Shown here one piece after another: positions 16,489 to 25,347 of a stretch of 61,412 nt of DNA (position 1 is the first letter of the stretch; every line of letters begins with the position of its first letter). The position numbers and the translations under genes were made by a program. Below the pieces are notes generated by a model. It was not told where the DNA came from, did not search any database, and worked only from the letters and a program-made list of their open reading frames with translations. The stretch is taken from NCBI GenBank assembly GCA_910583695.1, contig CAJTZL010000009.1, positions 1 to 61,412 on the forward strand, written 5' to 3'. Source of the stretch: an uncultured Oscillibacter sp. Lineage in GTDB: Bacteria; Bacillota; Clostridia; Oscillospirales; Oscillospiraceae.

Positions 16489-17430
16489 ATGGCTAGCCTT
16501 CAGCTCATGCTGCACATTGCGGAGCTCTTTCTCATGATGATGGCCGGGTATCTGGCGGTCCGGTGTGGAACGGTTCAGGCGGAATCCGTTCCACACTTCT
16601 CCGGAGTGGTTGTCAACACCGTCATTCCCTGCGCCATCTTTCAATCCTTTCAGATTGAGTATTCCGCCAGCCGAATTTCCGGACTCCTGCTGGCGGTCGG
16701 AGCGGCCCTGGTGGTCCACTTGATTTTCCTGGCGCTGACCCGTCTTTTCAGAAGGCCCTTTCACCTCACGGCGGTGGAGGAGGTATCCCTCCTCTGTTCC
16801 AACAGCGGGCAGATGATGTTTCCCATTGTCGCTGCGGCACTGGGGACCGAGTGGGTGTTCTACACCAGCGCCTTTATGGCGGTGGGCACCGTGGTGGTAT
16901 GGTCTCTTGGACTCTCTAAAATCAGTGGAAATACTCAGTTCCATTTAAAATCCCTGTTCTGCAATACCAACGTTCTCGCAATCATTGCAGGTGCGGCCGC
17001 CTTTCTTCTGCGCTGGTCCCTTCCGGAGCTGCTGGACCAGGCGGTGACGGGTATCGGCGGCATGATCGGCCCGGCCTGTATGATCTCCATTGGGATGACC
17101 CTGGGGACCACGGAACGCCTTCCCGTTTCAAAGCTCAAACGGGTTCTGCTGCTGTCTTCTCTGCGGCTGCTGGTGTATCCCTTTGTGTGCATGCTGCTGT
17201 TTGCCTGCGGCTGGGTGCTGGCGCTCCATCCGGACGCCCCCAGGATTCTCCTGATAACGACGCTGGCGGCCGCCGCGCCTTCCAGCGCAGTAATTGCACA
17301 GCTGGCCCAAATCTATGACAACCAAGCTGTTTGGGGCAGCATTCTCAACGCGGCGACCACCCTGCTGTGCATTGCCACTCTGCCTTTTATCATGTGGCTC
17401 TACCAGCTGATGACAAACCTCTCATTATAA
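16489..17430 (+). CDS. AEC-family (auxin efflux carrier-like) transporter
   Basis: A 313-residue membrane protein with about ten hydrophobic segments, of the auxin efflux carrier family. Bacterial members export or import carboxylates such as malate and malonate. Visible traits are the N-terminal FLMMMAGYLAVRCG and the mid-protein SLLCSNSGQMMFPIV, which in the family is the conserved NxG(N)xG crossover region. I prefer the ATG at 16489, with GGGAG eight bases upstream; the ATG at 16474 has no good site. It could carry a sugar acid or a fermentation end product of the pathway. Confidence 0.82.
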   Translation: MASLQLMLHIAELFLMMMAGYLAVRCGTVQAESVPHFSGVVVNTVIPCAIFQSFQIEYSASRISGLLLAVGAALVVHLIFLALTRLFRRPFHLTAVEEVSLLCSNSGQMMFPIVAAALGTEWVFYTSAFMAVGTVVVWSLGLSKISGNTQFHLKSLFCNTNVLAIIAGAAAFLLRWSLPELLDQAVTGIGGMIGPACMISIGMTLGTTERLPVSKLKRVLLLSSLRLLVYPFVCMLLFACGWVLALHPDAPRILLITTLAAAAPSSAVIAQLAQIYDNQAVWGSILNAATTLLCIATLPFIMWLYQLMTNLSL

Positions 17431-17457
17431 CGGATATGGAAAGGAGTCCGGCGCATT

Positions 17458-17931
17458 ATGAAACTTGCTGTAGGAAGCGACCACATGGGCTATTCTCTCA
17501 AGACCGCACTGCTGGATACATTACGAGAAAAAGGGCATGACATTACGGACTTTGGCTCTTTCGATCCCGCACCGGTGGATTTTCCCGACATTGCGAAGCT
17601 GGTGTGCGGCGCCGTGCTGGACGGGACAGCGGAACGGGGCATTATGTTCTGCGGCACCGGCGTGGGAGCCGGCATTGCCTGCAACAAGGTCCCCGGCATC
17701 CGTGCCACCGTCTGCCACGATATCTATACGGCTCACCAATGCGTTGAGCACGATAATGTCCAGATCATCACCATGGGAGCCCAGATCATCGGCCCTACCG
17801 TGGCGGAGGAACTGATCGACCTTTTCCTGAAGGCGGAATTTTCCACAAACGGGGATTTCCGCCGGAGGGTGGAGAAACTGGCCCTCATGGATGGAAGCAA
17901 CGGATTCTCCCCAGCCCCTCCAACGAATTGA
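17458..17931 (+). CDS. RpiB/LacAB-family sugar-phosphate isomerase
   Basis: A 157-residue isomerase of the ribose-5-phosphate isomerase B family, acting on aldose and ketose phosphates. Residues 1-12 (MKLAVGSDHMGY) carry the conserved Asp and His that position the sugar. GIMFCGTGVGAGIACNK holds the catalytic Cys and anion hole. Family variants act on ribose, allose, galactose-6-phosphate and, in tetritol pathways, D-erythrulose-4-phosphate (EryI/DerI), so a four-carbon substrate is possible. It has a GGAAAGGAG site and follows the AEC gene by 27 bp. Confidence 0.88.
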   Translation: MKLAVGSDHMGYSLKTALLDTLREKGHDITDFGSFDPAPVDFPDIAKLVCGAVLDGTAERGIMFCGTGVGAGIACNKVPGIRATVCHDIYTAHQCVEHDNVQIITMGAQIIGPTVAEELIDLFLKAEFSTNGDFRRRVEKLALMDGSNGFSPAPPTN

Positions 17932-17974
17932 AACGAAGACTATCTCACATAATCAGCAAGGAGGTCCTACCGAC

Positions 17975-18916
17975 ATGAACACAAACAAAGTTGTCATGGC
18001 AGGCGCTGGCGTGATGGGCGCGTCCCTAGCGCAGGTGTATGCCCTGGCGGGATACGAGACCTGGGTCTACGACATCTACGAGGTGGGCATCGAAAAAGGC
18101 AAACACCTCATCGCCCTGAATCAGGAGATGATGGTCAAAGAGGGTCTTGTCACCGCCGAAGAGTCCAAGGCCGCCCTGGACCGCATGGTCTTCACCATGG
18201 ACAAGAACTGCTTCCGGGACTGCTGCCTGGTGGTGGAATCCACCGTGGAACGGATGGATATCAAACAGGGCTTCTTCCGGGAGATCTCCGAAATCGCCCC
18301 CGCCGAGGCCCTGCTTGCCACCAACACCTCCGGCCTCCACATTACCAAGATCGCCGAGGCCTGCAAGTATCCGGAGCGCTTCATGGGCCAGCACTGGCTG
18401 AATCCGCCCCACCTGCTGCCCCTGTGCGAGATCATCGCCGGAGAGAAGACCAGTCAGGAAAATCTGCAAAAAATGCGCACGCTGGTGGAGGGCCTGGGCA
18501 AGCAGCCGGTCATCGTCAAGGACATCAACGGCTTCATCATCAACCGCATCCAGTTCGCCGTCCTGCGGGAGGCCCTGCACATCGTGGACATGGGGGCGGC
18601 CACCATCGAGGACGTGGACACCGTATTGAAAGCGGGCATGGGTCTGCGGTACGCTGCCCTGGGCCCCTTCGGCGTGGCAGACTTCGGCGGCCTGGACACC
18701 TTCGACCACATCAACAGCTACCTGAACGCGGAGCTGGCGGACACCAAGGTGGGCAATGCCCGTCTGCACAAGATGGTGGAGGAAGGCAGGCTGGGCCTGA
18801 AGACCGGCGCGGGCTTCTACGACTACTCCGGCGGCAAGGCCGACGAGGCCATCCGGGAGCGGGACCGCATGTACATTGAGCTGGCCAAGGTCCTGTATTT
18901 CAAGGACAAGAAGTGA
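17975..18916 (+). CDS. 3-hydroxyacyl-CoA dehydrogenase-family enzyme
   Basis: A 313-residue NAD-dependent dehydrogenase starting at 17975 after AAGGAGG. The dinucleotide loop is VVMAGAGVMGASLAQ. The second part carries STVERMDIKQG and the catalytic His region FMGQHWLNPPHLLPLCE, where His pairs with a downstream Glu. The C-terminal 3HCDH domain starts near NGFIINRIQ. Besides acyl-CoA enzymes, this fold includes L-gulonate 3-dehydrogenase and carnitine dehydrogenase. In a sugar-acid island with BKACE and an acid dehydratase, oxidation of a free hydroxy acid at C3 is as likely as acyl-CoA chemistry. Confidence 0.86.
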   Translation: MNTNKVVMAGAGVMGASLAQVYALAGYETWVYDIYEVGIEKGKHLIALNQEMMVKEGLVTAEESKAALDRMVFTMDKNCFRDCCLVVESTVERMDIKQGFFREISEIAPAEALLATNTSGLHITKIAEACKYPERFMGQHWLNPPHLLPLCEIIAGEKTSQENLQKMRTLVEGLGKQPVIVKDINGFIINRIQFAVLREALHIVDMGAATIEDVDTVLKAGMGLRYAALGPFGVADFGGLDTFDHINSYLNAELADTKVGNARLHKMVEEGRLGLKTGAGFYDYSGGKADEAIRERDRMYIELAKVLYFKDKK

Positions 18917-18926
18917 GGTGGAGAAC

Positions 18927-20594
18927 ATGCGCAGTGATTTGATGAAAAGCGGCGTGGACCGCATCCCCCACCGGGCCCTGTTCCGGGCCCTGGGCCTGAC
19001 GGACGAGGAGCTATCACGGCCCATCATCGGCGTGGTCTCCGCCAAGAACGAGATCATCCCCGGCCACATGCACCTGGACAAAATCGCCGAGGCCGTCAAG
19101 GCGGGCGTCCGCATGGCGGGGGGCACCCCCATCGAGTTCCCGACCATCGGGGTCTGTGACGGCATCGCCATGAACCATGAGGGTATGTTCTTCTCCCTAC
19201 CCTCCCGGGAGCACATCGCCGACTCCGTGGAGATTATGGCCAACGCCCACCCCTTCGACGGTCTGGTCTTCATCCCCAACTGCGATAAAATCGTCCCCGG
19301 CATGATCATGGCGGCCCTGCGGGTGAACATCCCCTCCATCTTCTGCTCCGGCGGGCCCATGATGCCCGGCCGGGCCAACGGCAAAAAGGTGGCCCTGACG
19401 GATGCCTTTGAGGCCCCCGGCGCCGTCCGCACCGGAAAAATGACGGAGGCGGAGGCCGCGGACATCGTAGAGCATTCCTGCCCCGGGTGCGGGTCCTGCG
19501 CGGGCATGTTCACCGCCAATTCCATGAACTGCATGACGGAGCTCCTGGGCCTGGGCCTTCCCGGCAACGGCACCATCCCCGCCGTGGAGAGCCAGCGCAT
19601 CCTGCTGGCCAAGCGGGCGGGCATGAAGATTTTGGACTTGGTGCGGGACAACCTCTGTCCCCGGGATATTGTGACCGGGAAGGCCATTCAGAACGGTCTG
19701 GCCGCCGACATGGCCCTGGGCTGCTCCACCAACACCATGCTGCACCTGCCCGCCATCTGCCACGAGGCGGGGCTGGAATTCGACCTGAAGGGGGTCAACG
19801 CCGTCAGCGATGCGGTGCCCCATCTGGTAAAGCTGAACCCCGCCGGAGTCCACTGTCTGGTGGACCTGAACAACGCCGGGGGCCTCAGCGCCGTGATGAA
19901 GCGGCTGGACAGTCTGGGCCTCATCGACACCACCGTCCGCACGGTGGACGGCACCTGGGCGGACCGGATCGCCAAGGCGGAAATCATGGACGAAAACGTC
20001 ATCCGCACCAGGGAAAACGCCTACAGCCAGACCGGCGGGCTGGCCATTCTGTACGGCAATCTGGCCCCGGACGGCGCAGTGGTGAAGAAGGGTGCGGTGC
20101 TGCCGGAGATGCTGGTCCACACCGGCCCGGCCAAGTGCTTCGACAGTGAGGAGGCCTGCTGCGAGGGCCTGTACGCCGGAAAGGTCCAGGCCGGGGATGT
20201 GGTGGTGGTCCGCTACGAGGGCCCCAAGGGCGGCCCCGGTATGCGGGAGATGCTGAGTCCCACCGCCGCCCTGGCGGGTATGGGACTGGACTCCACCTGC
20301 GCCCTGGTGACAGACGGGCGGTTCTCCGGCGTGAGCCGGGGGGCGTCCATTGGGCACGTTTCTCCTGAGGCGGCCGCCGGCGGCCTGATGGCCTATGTCC
20401 AGGACGGCGACCAGATTGCCATTGACATCCTGGCCCACAAAATTGAACTGTTGGTCAGCGAGGAGGAGATTGCTGCCCGAAAGGCCAAAACTATTCCCCA
20501 GCCGCCCAAGCAGGTAAGCGGCTATTTGAAGAGATACCGGGCCATGGTCTCTTCCGCCAATATGGGTGCTATTCTGGACAGCGGCAAAATTTAA
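18927..20594 (+). CDS. IlvD/Edd-family sugar-acid or dihydroxy-acid dehydratase
   Basis: A 555-residue iron-sulfur dehydratase that removes water from a 2,3-dihydroxy acid to give a 2-keto-3-deoxy acid. The cluster and metal motifs are CDGIAMNHEGM, FIPNCDKIVPGM and CPGCGSCAGMFTANSM; the Lys-rich magnesium loop and DGRFSGVSRG near the C-terminus are also kept. Length fits both IlvD and the sugar-acid dehydratases. No other branched-chain amino acid genes are present, and it sits 11 bp after a dehydrogenase in this island, so a sugar-acid substrate is preferred. Start at 18927 after GAGGTGGAG. Confidence 0.88.
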   Translation: MRSDLMKSGVDRIPHRALFRALGLTDEELSRPIIGVVSAKNEIIPGHMHLDKIAEAVKAGVRMAGGTPIEFPTIGVCDGIAMNHEGMFFSLPSREHIADSVEIMANAHPFDGLVFIPNCDKIVPGMIMAALRVNIPSIFCSGGPMMPGRANGKKVALTDAFEAPGAVRTGKMTEAEAADIVEHSCPGCGSCAGMFTANSMNCMTELLGLGLPGNGTIPAVESQRILLAKRAGMKILDLVRDNLCPRDIVTGKAIQNGLAADMALGCSTNTMLHLPAICHEAGLEFDLKGVNAVSDAVPHLVKLNPAGVHCLVDLNNAGGLSAVMKRLDSLGLIDTTVRTVDGTWADRIAKAEIMDENVIRTRENAYSQTGGLAILYGNLAPDGAVVKKGAVLPEMLVHTGPAKCFDSEEACCEGLYAGKVQAGDVVVVRYEGPKGGPGMREMLSPTAALAGMGLDSTCALVTDGRFSGVSRGASIGHVSPEAAAGGLMAYVQDGDQIAIDILAHKIELLVSEEEIAARKAKTIPQPPKQVSGYLKRYRAMVSSANMGAILDSGKI

Positions 20595-20686
20595 GACCTT
20601 TTCTCACAAGATTCAATCGCCGGCATAATAAAATCCGAAATTCTTGTTTTGCCGACACAATCTTATTTGACTTTGTGAAAAATAGC

Positions 20687-20743
20687 TTGAAATCAGAGTG
20701 TATACACTATATAATTTAGTAAAATAAACTAGAAAACGTTTTC
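20687..20743 (+). promoter_or_regulatory. TRAP operon promoter with LacI/cre-type operator
   Basis: TTGAAA (20687-20692) and TATAAT (20710-20715) with a 17-base spacer. The palindrome GAAAACGTTTTC (20732-20743) lies just past the expected start of transcription. It belongs to the same motif family as the operators at 7960, 15358 and 25233. Confidence 0.8.
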
Positions 20744-20828
20744 ATTTTGGAGGGGAAAAGCAACGGTTCGCTTTCCGGCATCCATTGCGGACGTTCTTTG
20801 GTTTATAAAAAACAAGGAGGAATGAATC

Positions 20829-21896
20829 ATGAAAAAAGTGTTGTCTATCGCTCTTGCTCTGGTGATGGTCCTCTCCCTGGCCGCCTGCGGCGGCAGCGGA
20901 GGCCAAGCCGCACCCGATACTTCCACTCCCGCAGCTGCCAGCTCCGGGGACGGAGATTCCGCAAGCGCGCCTGCCGCAGGCCGTACCTATGAGCTCACAA
21001 TGGCGTCCTCAGACGCCACAGGCTGTGTCATTGGCCTGGTGGGTGAAAAGATTGTTGAGTTGGCCGATCAGTATTCCGACGGCCGGATCAAGATCAACTA
21101 TCACCAGGATGCCACGCTTGGCACCGAACTGGAAAACATGCAGCAAATCAAAACCGGCGAAATCGACATTTCCCACTTCGGCGATAACTTCGGCAGCCAA
21201 ATCGCCACGGGCATCGATCCCACCGTCATTCCCTTTATTTTCAAAAACATTGACGACGTAAAAGCTGTTTATGACGATCCCGTGTTGGGTACCGCCATTA
21301 AGGAAGCCGCCAGAGAAAACGCTAACTGCTACTTGGTCGGGCTTCAGGAGCGCACGCCCCGTCTGTTGACCGCCAGTAAGGAGATCAAAGTCCCCGCCAG
21401 TCTGAACGGCATCAAGATTCGCGTTCCCGAGATTACCGACTGGGTAACTGTATGGAACAGCCTGGGCGCCCTGTGCACGGTCGTCGCCTGGGCCGAAACC
21501 TACAGCGCCCTTCAGACCGGCGTTGTGGACGCCCAGGAAAACCCCATCGACAACATCTTTGCCAACAAAATCTTCGAAGTCAACAAATATATCATGAACA
21601 CGGAGCACCTCTATGGCTTGCATCACTGGTGCATAAACATTGACACCTTCGACGGCATGGACCCCGCCGATCAGGAAATCCTCCAGCGGGCCATTGACGA
21701 GGCCAACGAGTGGGGCGATACCGAGTTGGAAAACCTGGCCAATGATTACTGGAAGGACGTCCTTGCCGATGGTTCCGTGACGGTCGTTGACGTGGACAAG
21801 GACGCCTGGTCCGCCGCTGCCCAGGCGGGCATTGATGCGGCGATGCAGAATTACTCCAAGGAAGCTCAGGATTATATCTCGAACTACCTCGCGTAA
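20829..21896 (+). CDS. dctP: TRAP transporter substrate-binding lipoprotein DctP
   Basis: A 355-residue DctP-type solute-binding protein. The signal peptide ends in a lipobox LSLAACGG, so it is anchored outside the membrane, and a Ser/Ala-rich linker follows. The ligand-binding body contains RIKINYHQDATLGTELENM and KGIKIRVPEITDW-like strand-helix units of the family, and DAQENPIDNI, the hinge region before the conserved Asn. TRAP proteins bind organic acids including sugar acids and keto acids, with an Arg (here in KIRVPE) gripping the carboxylate. It is first in the dctPQM operon behind an operator-controlled promoter. Confidence 0.92.
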   Translation: MKKVLSIALALVMVLSLAACGGSGGQAAPDTSTPAAASSGDGDSASAPAAGRTYELTMASSDATGCVIGLVGEKIVELADQYSDGRIKINYHQDATLGTELENMQQIKTGEIDISHFGDNFGSQIATGIDPTVIPFIFKNIDDVKAVYDDPVLGTAIKEAARENANCYLVGLQERTPRLLTASKEIKVPASLNGIKIRVPEITDWVTVWNSLGALCTVVAWAETYSALQTGVVDAQENPIDNIFANKIFEVNKYIMNTEHLYGLHHWCINIDTFDGMDPADQEILQRAIDEANEWGDTELENLANDYWKDVLADGSVTVVDVDKDAWSAAAQAGIDAAMQNYSKEAQDYISNYLA

Positions 21897-21936
21897 CGCC
21901 TCGTAAGCGCGGCGTCCTCATCCCGATCCGTTTACT

Positions 21937-21978
21937 GGGAGCGACGGCCGCCCTAAGCGGCTGCCGCCGCTCCTCCCA
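21937..21978 (+). terminator. Attenuating hairpin between dctP and dctQ
   Basis: GGGAGCG (21937-21943) pairs with CGCTCCC (21968-21974), with an inner GCCGC/GCGGC stem, then ATTTTCC. It is placed right after the binding-protein gene and would let dctP be made in excess over the membrane subunits. Confidence 0.6.
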
Positions 21979-22043
21979 TTTTCCTTATGATCTCTCCCGG
22001 CCCTGGGACTTCCCTGGGGCACACCGGTATTTTAGGAGACTAT

Positions 22044-22541
22044 ATGAAGAAAATAGAAACATGCCTTGAGAACGTGACCGCTTTGATTTTGCTGTTTATG
22101 CTTATCTGCTGCCTGCTGCAGGTGCTGTTCCGCTTCGTCCTCCATATCTCAGCGCCGTTTACGGAAGAGTTTGCGCGCATGGGGTACATTTGGATGGTGT
22201 TCCTGTCTCTTCCGATTCTGGAAGCCCGGAACGAGCAGCTGAAGGTAACATTTTTCTTTGACAAGCTCCCCCTCAAAGCCAAAGCCGTTCTCTATTGGCT
22301 GATGTCTGCAGTATATGTTGTGCTGCTGGCCTGCACCACCTGCGGGGCCGTCCGGTATTTTCAGTCCTCAAACACCCTGACGTTCAGCTCCGTAAGCTGG
22401 CTGCGGATGAGCTATCAGTATATTCCCATCGTGATGGGCTGTCTGCTGGGCATCCTCTTTATCGTCCACCGGGCCATCCATTTCCGGGAAGCCTTTGCCC
22501 AAGAGGAGGCAGAATACAAAACAGGAGGAGACGCATCATGA
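22044..22541 (+). CDS. dctQ: TRAP transporter small permease DctQ
   Basis: A 165-residue membrane protein with four hydrophobic segments, as expected for DctQ. The start MKKIETCLENVTALIL at 22044 follows TTAGGAG; an upstream in-frame ATG at 21987 lies inside the hairpin region and has no such site. Family features are FTEEFARMGYIWMVFLS and the Glu/Arg pair between helices two and three. It partners with DctM to make the membrane complex that receives the substrate from DctP. Its stop codon overlaps the dctM start. Confidence 0.88.
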   Translation: MKKIETCLENVTALILLFMLICCLLQVLFRFVLHISAPFTEEFARMGYIWMVFLSLPILEARNEQLKVTFFFDKLPLKAKAVLYWLMSAVYVVLLACTTCGAVRYFQSSNTLTFSSVSWLRMSYQYIPIVMGCLLGILFIVHRAIHFREAFAQEEAEYKTGGDAS

Positions 22542-23815
22542 TTATTGCGATTTTTGTCGGACTGCTGCTGATCCTCTTTTTGATGGGTGTCGCCGTTCCT
22601 TATGCCCTGATTCTGACCTCTGTAGTGGGAATGCTCTACTCCGGCGGCTTCGGTCTGGTCCAAATGGGGACCATTGCCCAGAAGCTGGCCGCGGGCGTCA
22701 ATAACTTCACTCTGCTGGCAATCCCCTTCTTCCTGCTGGCGGGAAAAATGATGAATGTAGGCAGCATCACCAGGAGGATTTTCTCGTTTTGCAACGCCCT
22801 GGTGGGCTGGATTCCCGGCGGCTTGGGGCAGGTCAACATTCTGGCCTCCGTCGTGTTCGCCGGAATGAGCGGCTCCGCTGTGGCGGACGCGGCGGGCCTT
22901 GGGACCATTGAGATCAACGCCATGAAAAACGAGGGATTTGACACGGAGTTTGCCGCCGGTATCACAGCGGCCTCGTCTACCATCGGCCCCATTATTCCGC
23001 CGTCCATTCCCCTGATCATGTTTGGCTGCGCCGCCAGCGTTTCCATCTCCGACCTGCTGGTAGGCGGCATCGTCCCCGGCGTGGTCTGCGCCGTTGCGCT
23101 GGGAATCATGGTGGCCGTAATCTCCTTCCAGCGCAAGTATCCCCGCCGCAGCTTTCCCTCTCTCAAGGAACTCTGGACGCTGTTCAAGTCCTCCTTCCTG
23201 GCGCTGCTGACCCCTGTCATCCTCATCGGCGGCATTCTCACCGGCGTTTTTACCGCCACGGAAGCCGCTGCAGTGGCTTCCCTCTATGCCTTGATCCTGG
23301 TCTGCCTGATTTACCGCGAGGTATCCCTGAACGATCTGGTGCGCACCTTCAAGGAGGTCTGCCGGGAGGCATCCGCCATTATGCTGGTTGTCGCCGCCTC
23401 CACCCTGTACGGGTATATGCTGACCAAGTTCATGATTCCCAAGATCGCCCTGGAGTTCTTTTTGTCCGTCAGCAGCAACCAATACGTCTTCCTGCTGATG
23501 ATTAACCTGTTTTTGCTGTTCGTGGGCTGCTTCATGGACGCCAACGCCGCCATTCTCATCCTGGCTCCCATTTTGGTGCCGGCGGCCATGTCCTTCAACA
23601 TCCACCCGGTCCATTTTGGTCTTATCATGGTATTCAACCTCATGGTCGGCCTGCTGACGCCTCCTGTTGGCATGTGCCTGTACGCCACCGCGCGGGTAGC
23701 GGACCTGAGCTTTGAGCGCCAGCTGAGAGGAACCACCGTCTTCTATATCCCATTGATCATCACCCTGATCATCATCACAATGGTCCCGGCAGTCACCCTC
23801 TGCCTGGTGCAGTGA
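22538..23815 (+). CDS. dctM: TRAP transporter large permease DctM
   Basis: A 425-residue, about twelve-helix transport subunit driven by a sodium gradient. ATG 22538 overlaps the dctQ stop as ATGA and follows AGGAGG. Signature stretches are AIPFFLLAGKMMN, VFAGMSGSAVADAAG, TAASSTIGPIIPPSIP and GLLTPPVGMCLYATA, the two last being the re-entrant loops of the substrate site. Full family length. The small hydrophobic gene at 23843 follows directly. Confidence 0.92.
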   Translation: MIIAIFVGLLLILFLMGVAVPYALILTSVVGMLYSGGFGLVQMGTIAQKLAAGVNNFTLLAIPFFLLAGKMMNVGSITRRIFSFCNALVGWIPGGLGQVNILASVVFAGMSGSAVADAAGLGTIEINAMKNEGFDTEFAAGITAASSTIGPIIPPSIPLIMFGCAASVSISDLLVGGIVPGVVCAVALGIMVAVISFQRKYPRRSFPSLKELWTLFKSSFLALLTPVILIGGILTGVFTATEAAAVASLYALILVCLIYREVSLNDLVRTFKEVCREASAIMLVVAASTLYGYMLTKFMIPKIALEFFLSVSSNQYVFLLMINLFLLFVGCFMDANAAILILAPILVPAAMSFNIHPVHFGLIMVFNLMVGLLTPPVGMCLYATARVADLSFERQLRGTTVFYIPLIITLIIITMVPAVTLCLVQ

Positions 23816-23842
23816 TCTGGTGCAGGAGCACTTGGTATTTCT

Positions 23843-24157
23843 ATGTCTAAAATTGTCGATTTTCTCTATCGCACCCCAGACAGGCCCCGGATGGGCGGCT
23901 TTGAAAAGGCCCTGTATTTCCTTCTGGGCGGAATGGGGGCCGCGTTCCTGTTCACCGCCTTTTATGCGGAGAATCAACGGCTCCACCAAATTGGAGCTAC
24001 CGCCGGAATCTTGGGCATGATTCTGGTGGGCGCCTTTGCCCGGGTCCGGAGGGACGGATGGCGGCAGTATCTGCTCCTGGGGCTCCGCCGGGATTTGGCG
24101 GTGGGAGTCGTGTGGGCCGTGCTGCTGTATGTGTGGATCATGGATCCGGCGGCATAG
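23843..24157 (+). CDS. Small membrane protein after dctM
   Basis: A 104-residue protein with two or three hydrophobic segments (ALYFLLGGMGAAFLFTAF, then IGATAGILGMILVGAF and LAVGVVWAVLLYVWIM). It begins 27 bp after dctM, so it is probably co-transcribed. Its 3' end overlaps the convergent lacI gene by 20 bp. I do not recognise a family. It could be an accessory transport subunit or a pathway-linked membrane protein. Confidence 0.6.
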   Translation: MSKIVDFLYRTPDRPRMGGFEKALYFLLGGMGAAFLFTAFYAENQRLHQIGATAGILGMILVGAFARVRRDGWRQYLLLGLRRDLAVGVVWAVLLYVWIMDPAA

Positions 24158-25190
24158 GCCTCTGTTCCCCGGCAGGGGGCATCACGGAATTGCCCTGAAC
24201 AATGGTGGGATCAAAAATGAACGACCGGTTCGGGCAGCCCGGCTGATCAATCCGCTTCAGCACCGCGCGGCCGATCTGCTCCCCGATTTCCTTCACGTCA
24301 AACACCACCGCCGTGGGCCGCACGCGCATGAGCCCCGCGTTGGGGATATCGTCGTAGGAGGCGAAGGAGACGTCCTCGGGAATACGGACCTTCCGCTTGT
24401 CCGCCTGGGCGAGAAAGCCCATGGACATGGTGACATTGTGGGACACGATGGCCGTCGGCGGCTGAGGGAGAGCCATCAAGTGATCCAGCGCGCGCTCCCC
24501 GGTCTGATGGCAGAATTCTCCCCCGTAAAGATAGGGCGAATCCTCCCGGAGCTGGATGCCGGCCTCCTGCATTGCCGCCTGGAACCCCTCATACCGCTCC
24601 TTGGCGTTGCTGAGGGAATGGACCGGACCGCAGATCGCGGCGATTCTCCGGTGCCCAATTTCCAGAAGCTGCTTAGTCAGGCGGTAGCTGCCCAGGAAAT
24701 TGTTGGTGTCCACCAGATCGCCTATAAAACCGTCCTTGGGGACCTTGCGGTTATAAAGGACGATCGGGCACTTTTGGGACAGCTCCAGAATGTAGTCCGG
24801 ATTTCGGCCGGTGGTGTTGATGACGATCCCATCCACATTGCTGCTCATCAGCATTTGCAGATACCGTTTTTCCCGGACCGGGTCGTTTGCCGTACTGCAC
24901 AGCAGGAGATTGTAGTTGTTTTTGTTCAGCACGGCCTCTGCGGCGTGCACGGCGGAGATCAGCGCCTCGCTGTAAATATCAGAGATGACAAAGCCCACCG
25001 TGTGTGTGCGGTTTGTTTTCAGGCTGATGGCGGCGGAGTTCGGGATATAGCCCAGCTGCCGCACTGCGTCTGTCACCCGTTCTTTTGTGTCCGCCGTCAC
25101 CGCGACGCTGTTGTTCAATACTCTGGAAACCGTGGCGATGGAAACGCCCGCCGTCCGCGCGATATCCCGGATCGTTGCTCTCTTCTCCAT
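24138..25190 (-). CDS. LacI-family transcriptional repressor
   Basis: A 350-residue LacI-type regulator. The N-terminal headpiece ATIRDIARTAGVSIATVSRVLNNS contains the helix-turn-helix and the hinge helix start, followed by a periplasmic-binding-protein-like effector domain. I use the ATG at 25190, which begins MEKRATIRDIA; the upstream one at 25208 would add six residues. Its own promoter bears a TGAAATCGTATACA operator, so it is probably autoregulated, and similar operators sit at three other promoters of the island. It is the best candidate for the island's master repressor. The effector is unknown. Confidence 0.9.
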   Translation of the reverse strand: MEKRATIRDIARTAGVSIATVSRVLNNSVAVTADTKERVTDAVRQLGYIPNSAAISLKTNRTHTVGFVISDIYSEALISAVHAAEAVLNKNNYNLLLCSTANDPVREKRYLQMLMSSNVDGIVINTTGRNPDYILELSQKCPIVLYNRKVPKDGFIGDLVDTNNFLGSYRLTKQLLEIGHRRIAAICGPVHSLSNAKERYEGFQAAMQEAGIQLREDSPYLYGGEFCHQTGERALDHLMALPQPPTAIVSHNVTMSMGFLAQADKRKVRIPEDVSFASYDDIPNAGLMRVRPTAVVFDVKEIGEQIGRAVLKRIDQPGCPNRSFIFDPTIVQGNSVMPPAGEQRPMPPDP

Positions 25191-25232
25191 AGCGACTCCT
25201 ACTATCAAAATCTCTTTGACCGTTCACTTGTT

Positions 25233-25274
25233 TGAAATCGTATACATTTTAGCACATCTTAAGAAATGTGTAAA
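25233..25274 (-). promoter_or_regulatory. Autoregulated lacI promoter
   Basis: Minus strand: TTTACA (25269-25274), 17-base spacer, TAAAAT (25246-25251), then the operator TGAAATCGTATACA at 25233-25246. The operator differs from TGAAAACGTTTACA at two positions, as weaker autoregulatory sites often do. Confidence 0.7.
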
Positions 25275-25347
25275 TGCTCCCGTTCATCTTTCGCAAAAAG
25301 CCGTTAAAATCCCGTGGACCGCAAGCGTCCCGGAAAGGAGCCCTGAA

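Noticed and set aside
18927..20594. Assignment of the dehydratase as ilvD of isoleucine-valine synthesis
   Set aside because: Sequence alone would allow it, but no ilvB, ilvC or leu gene is near and it is embedded in a sugar-acid island. I kept the family name without the biosynthetic role.
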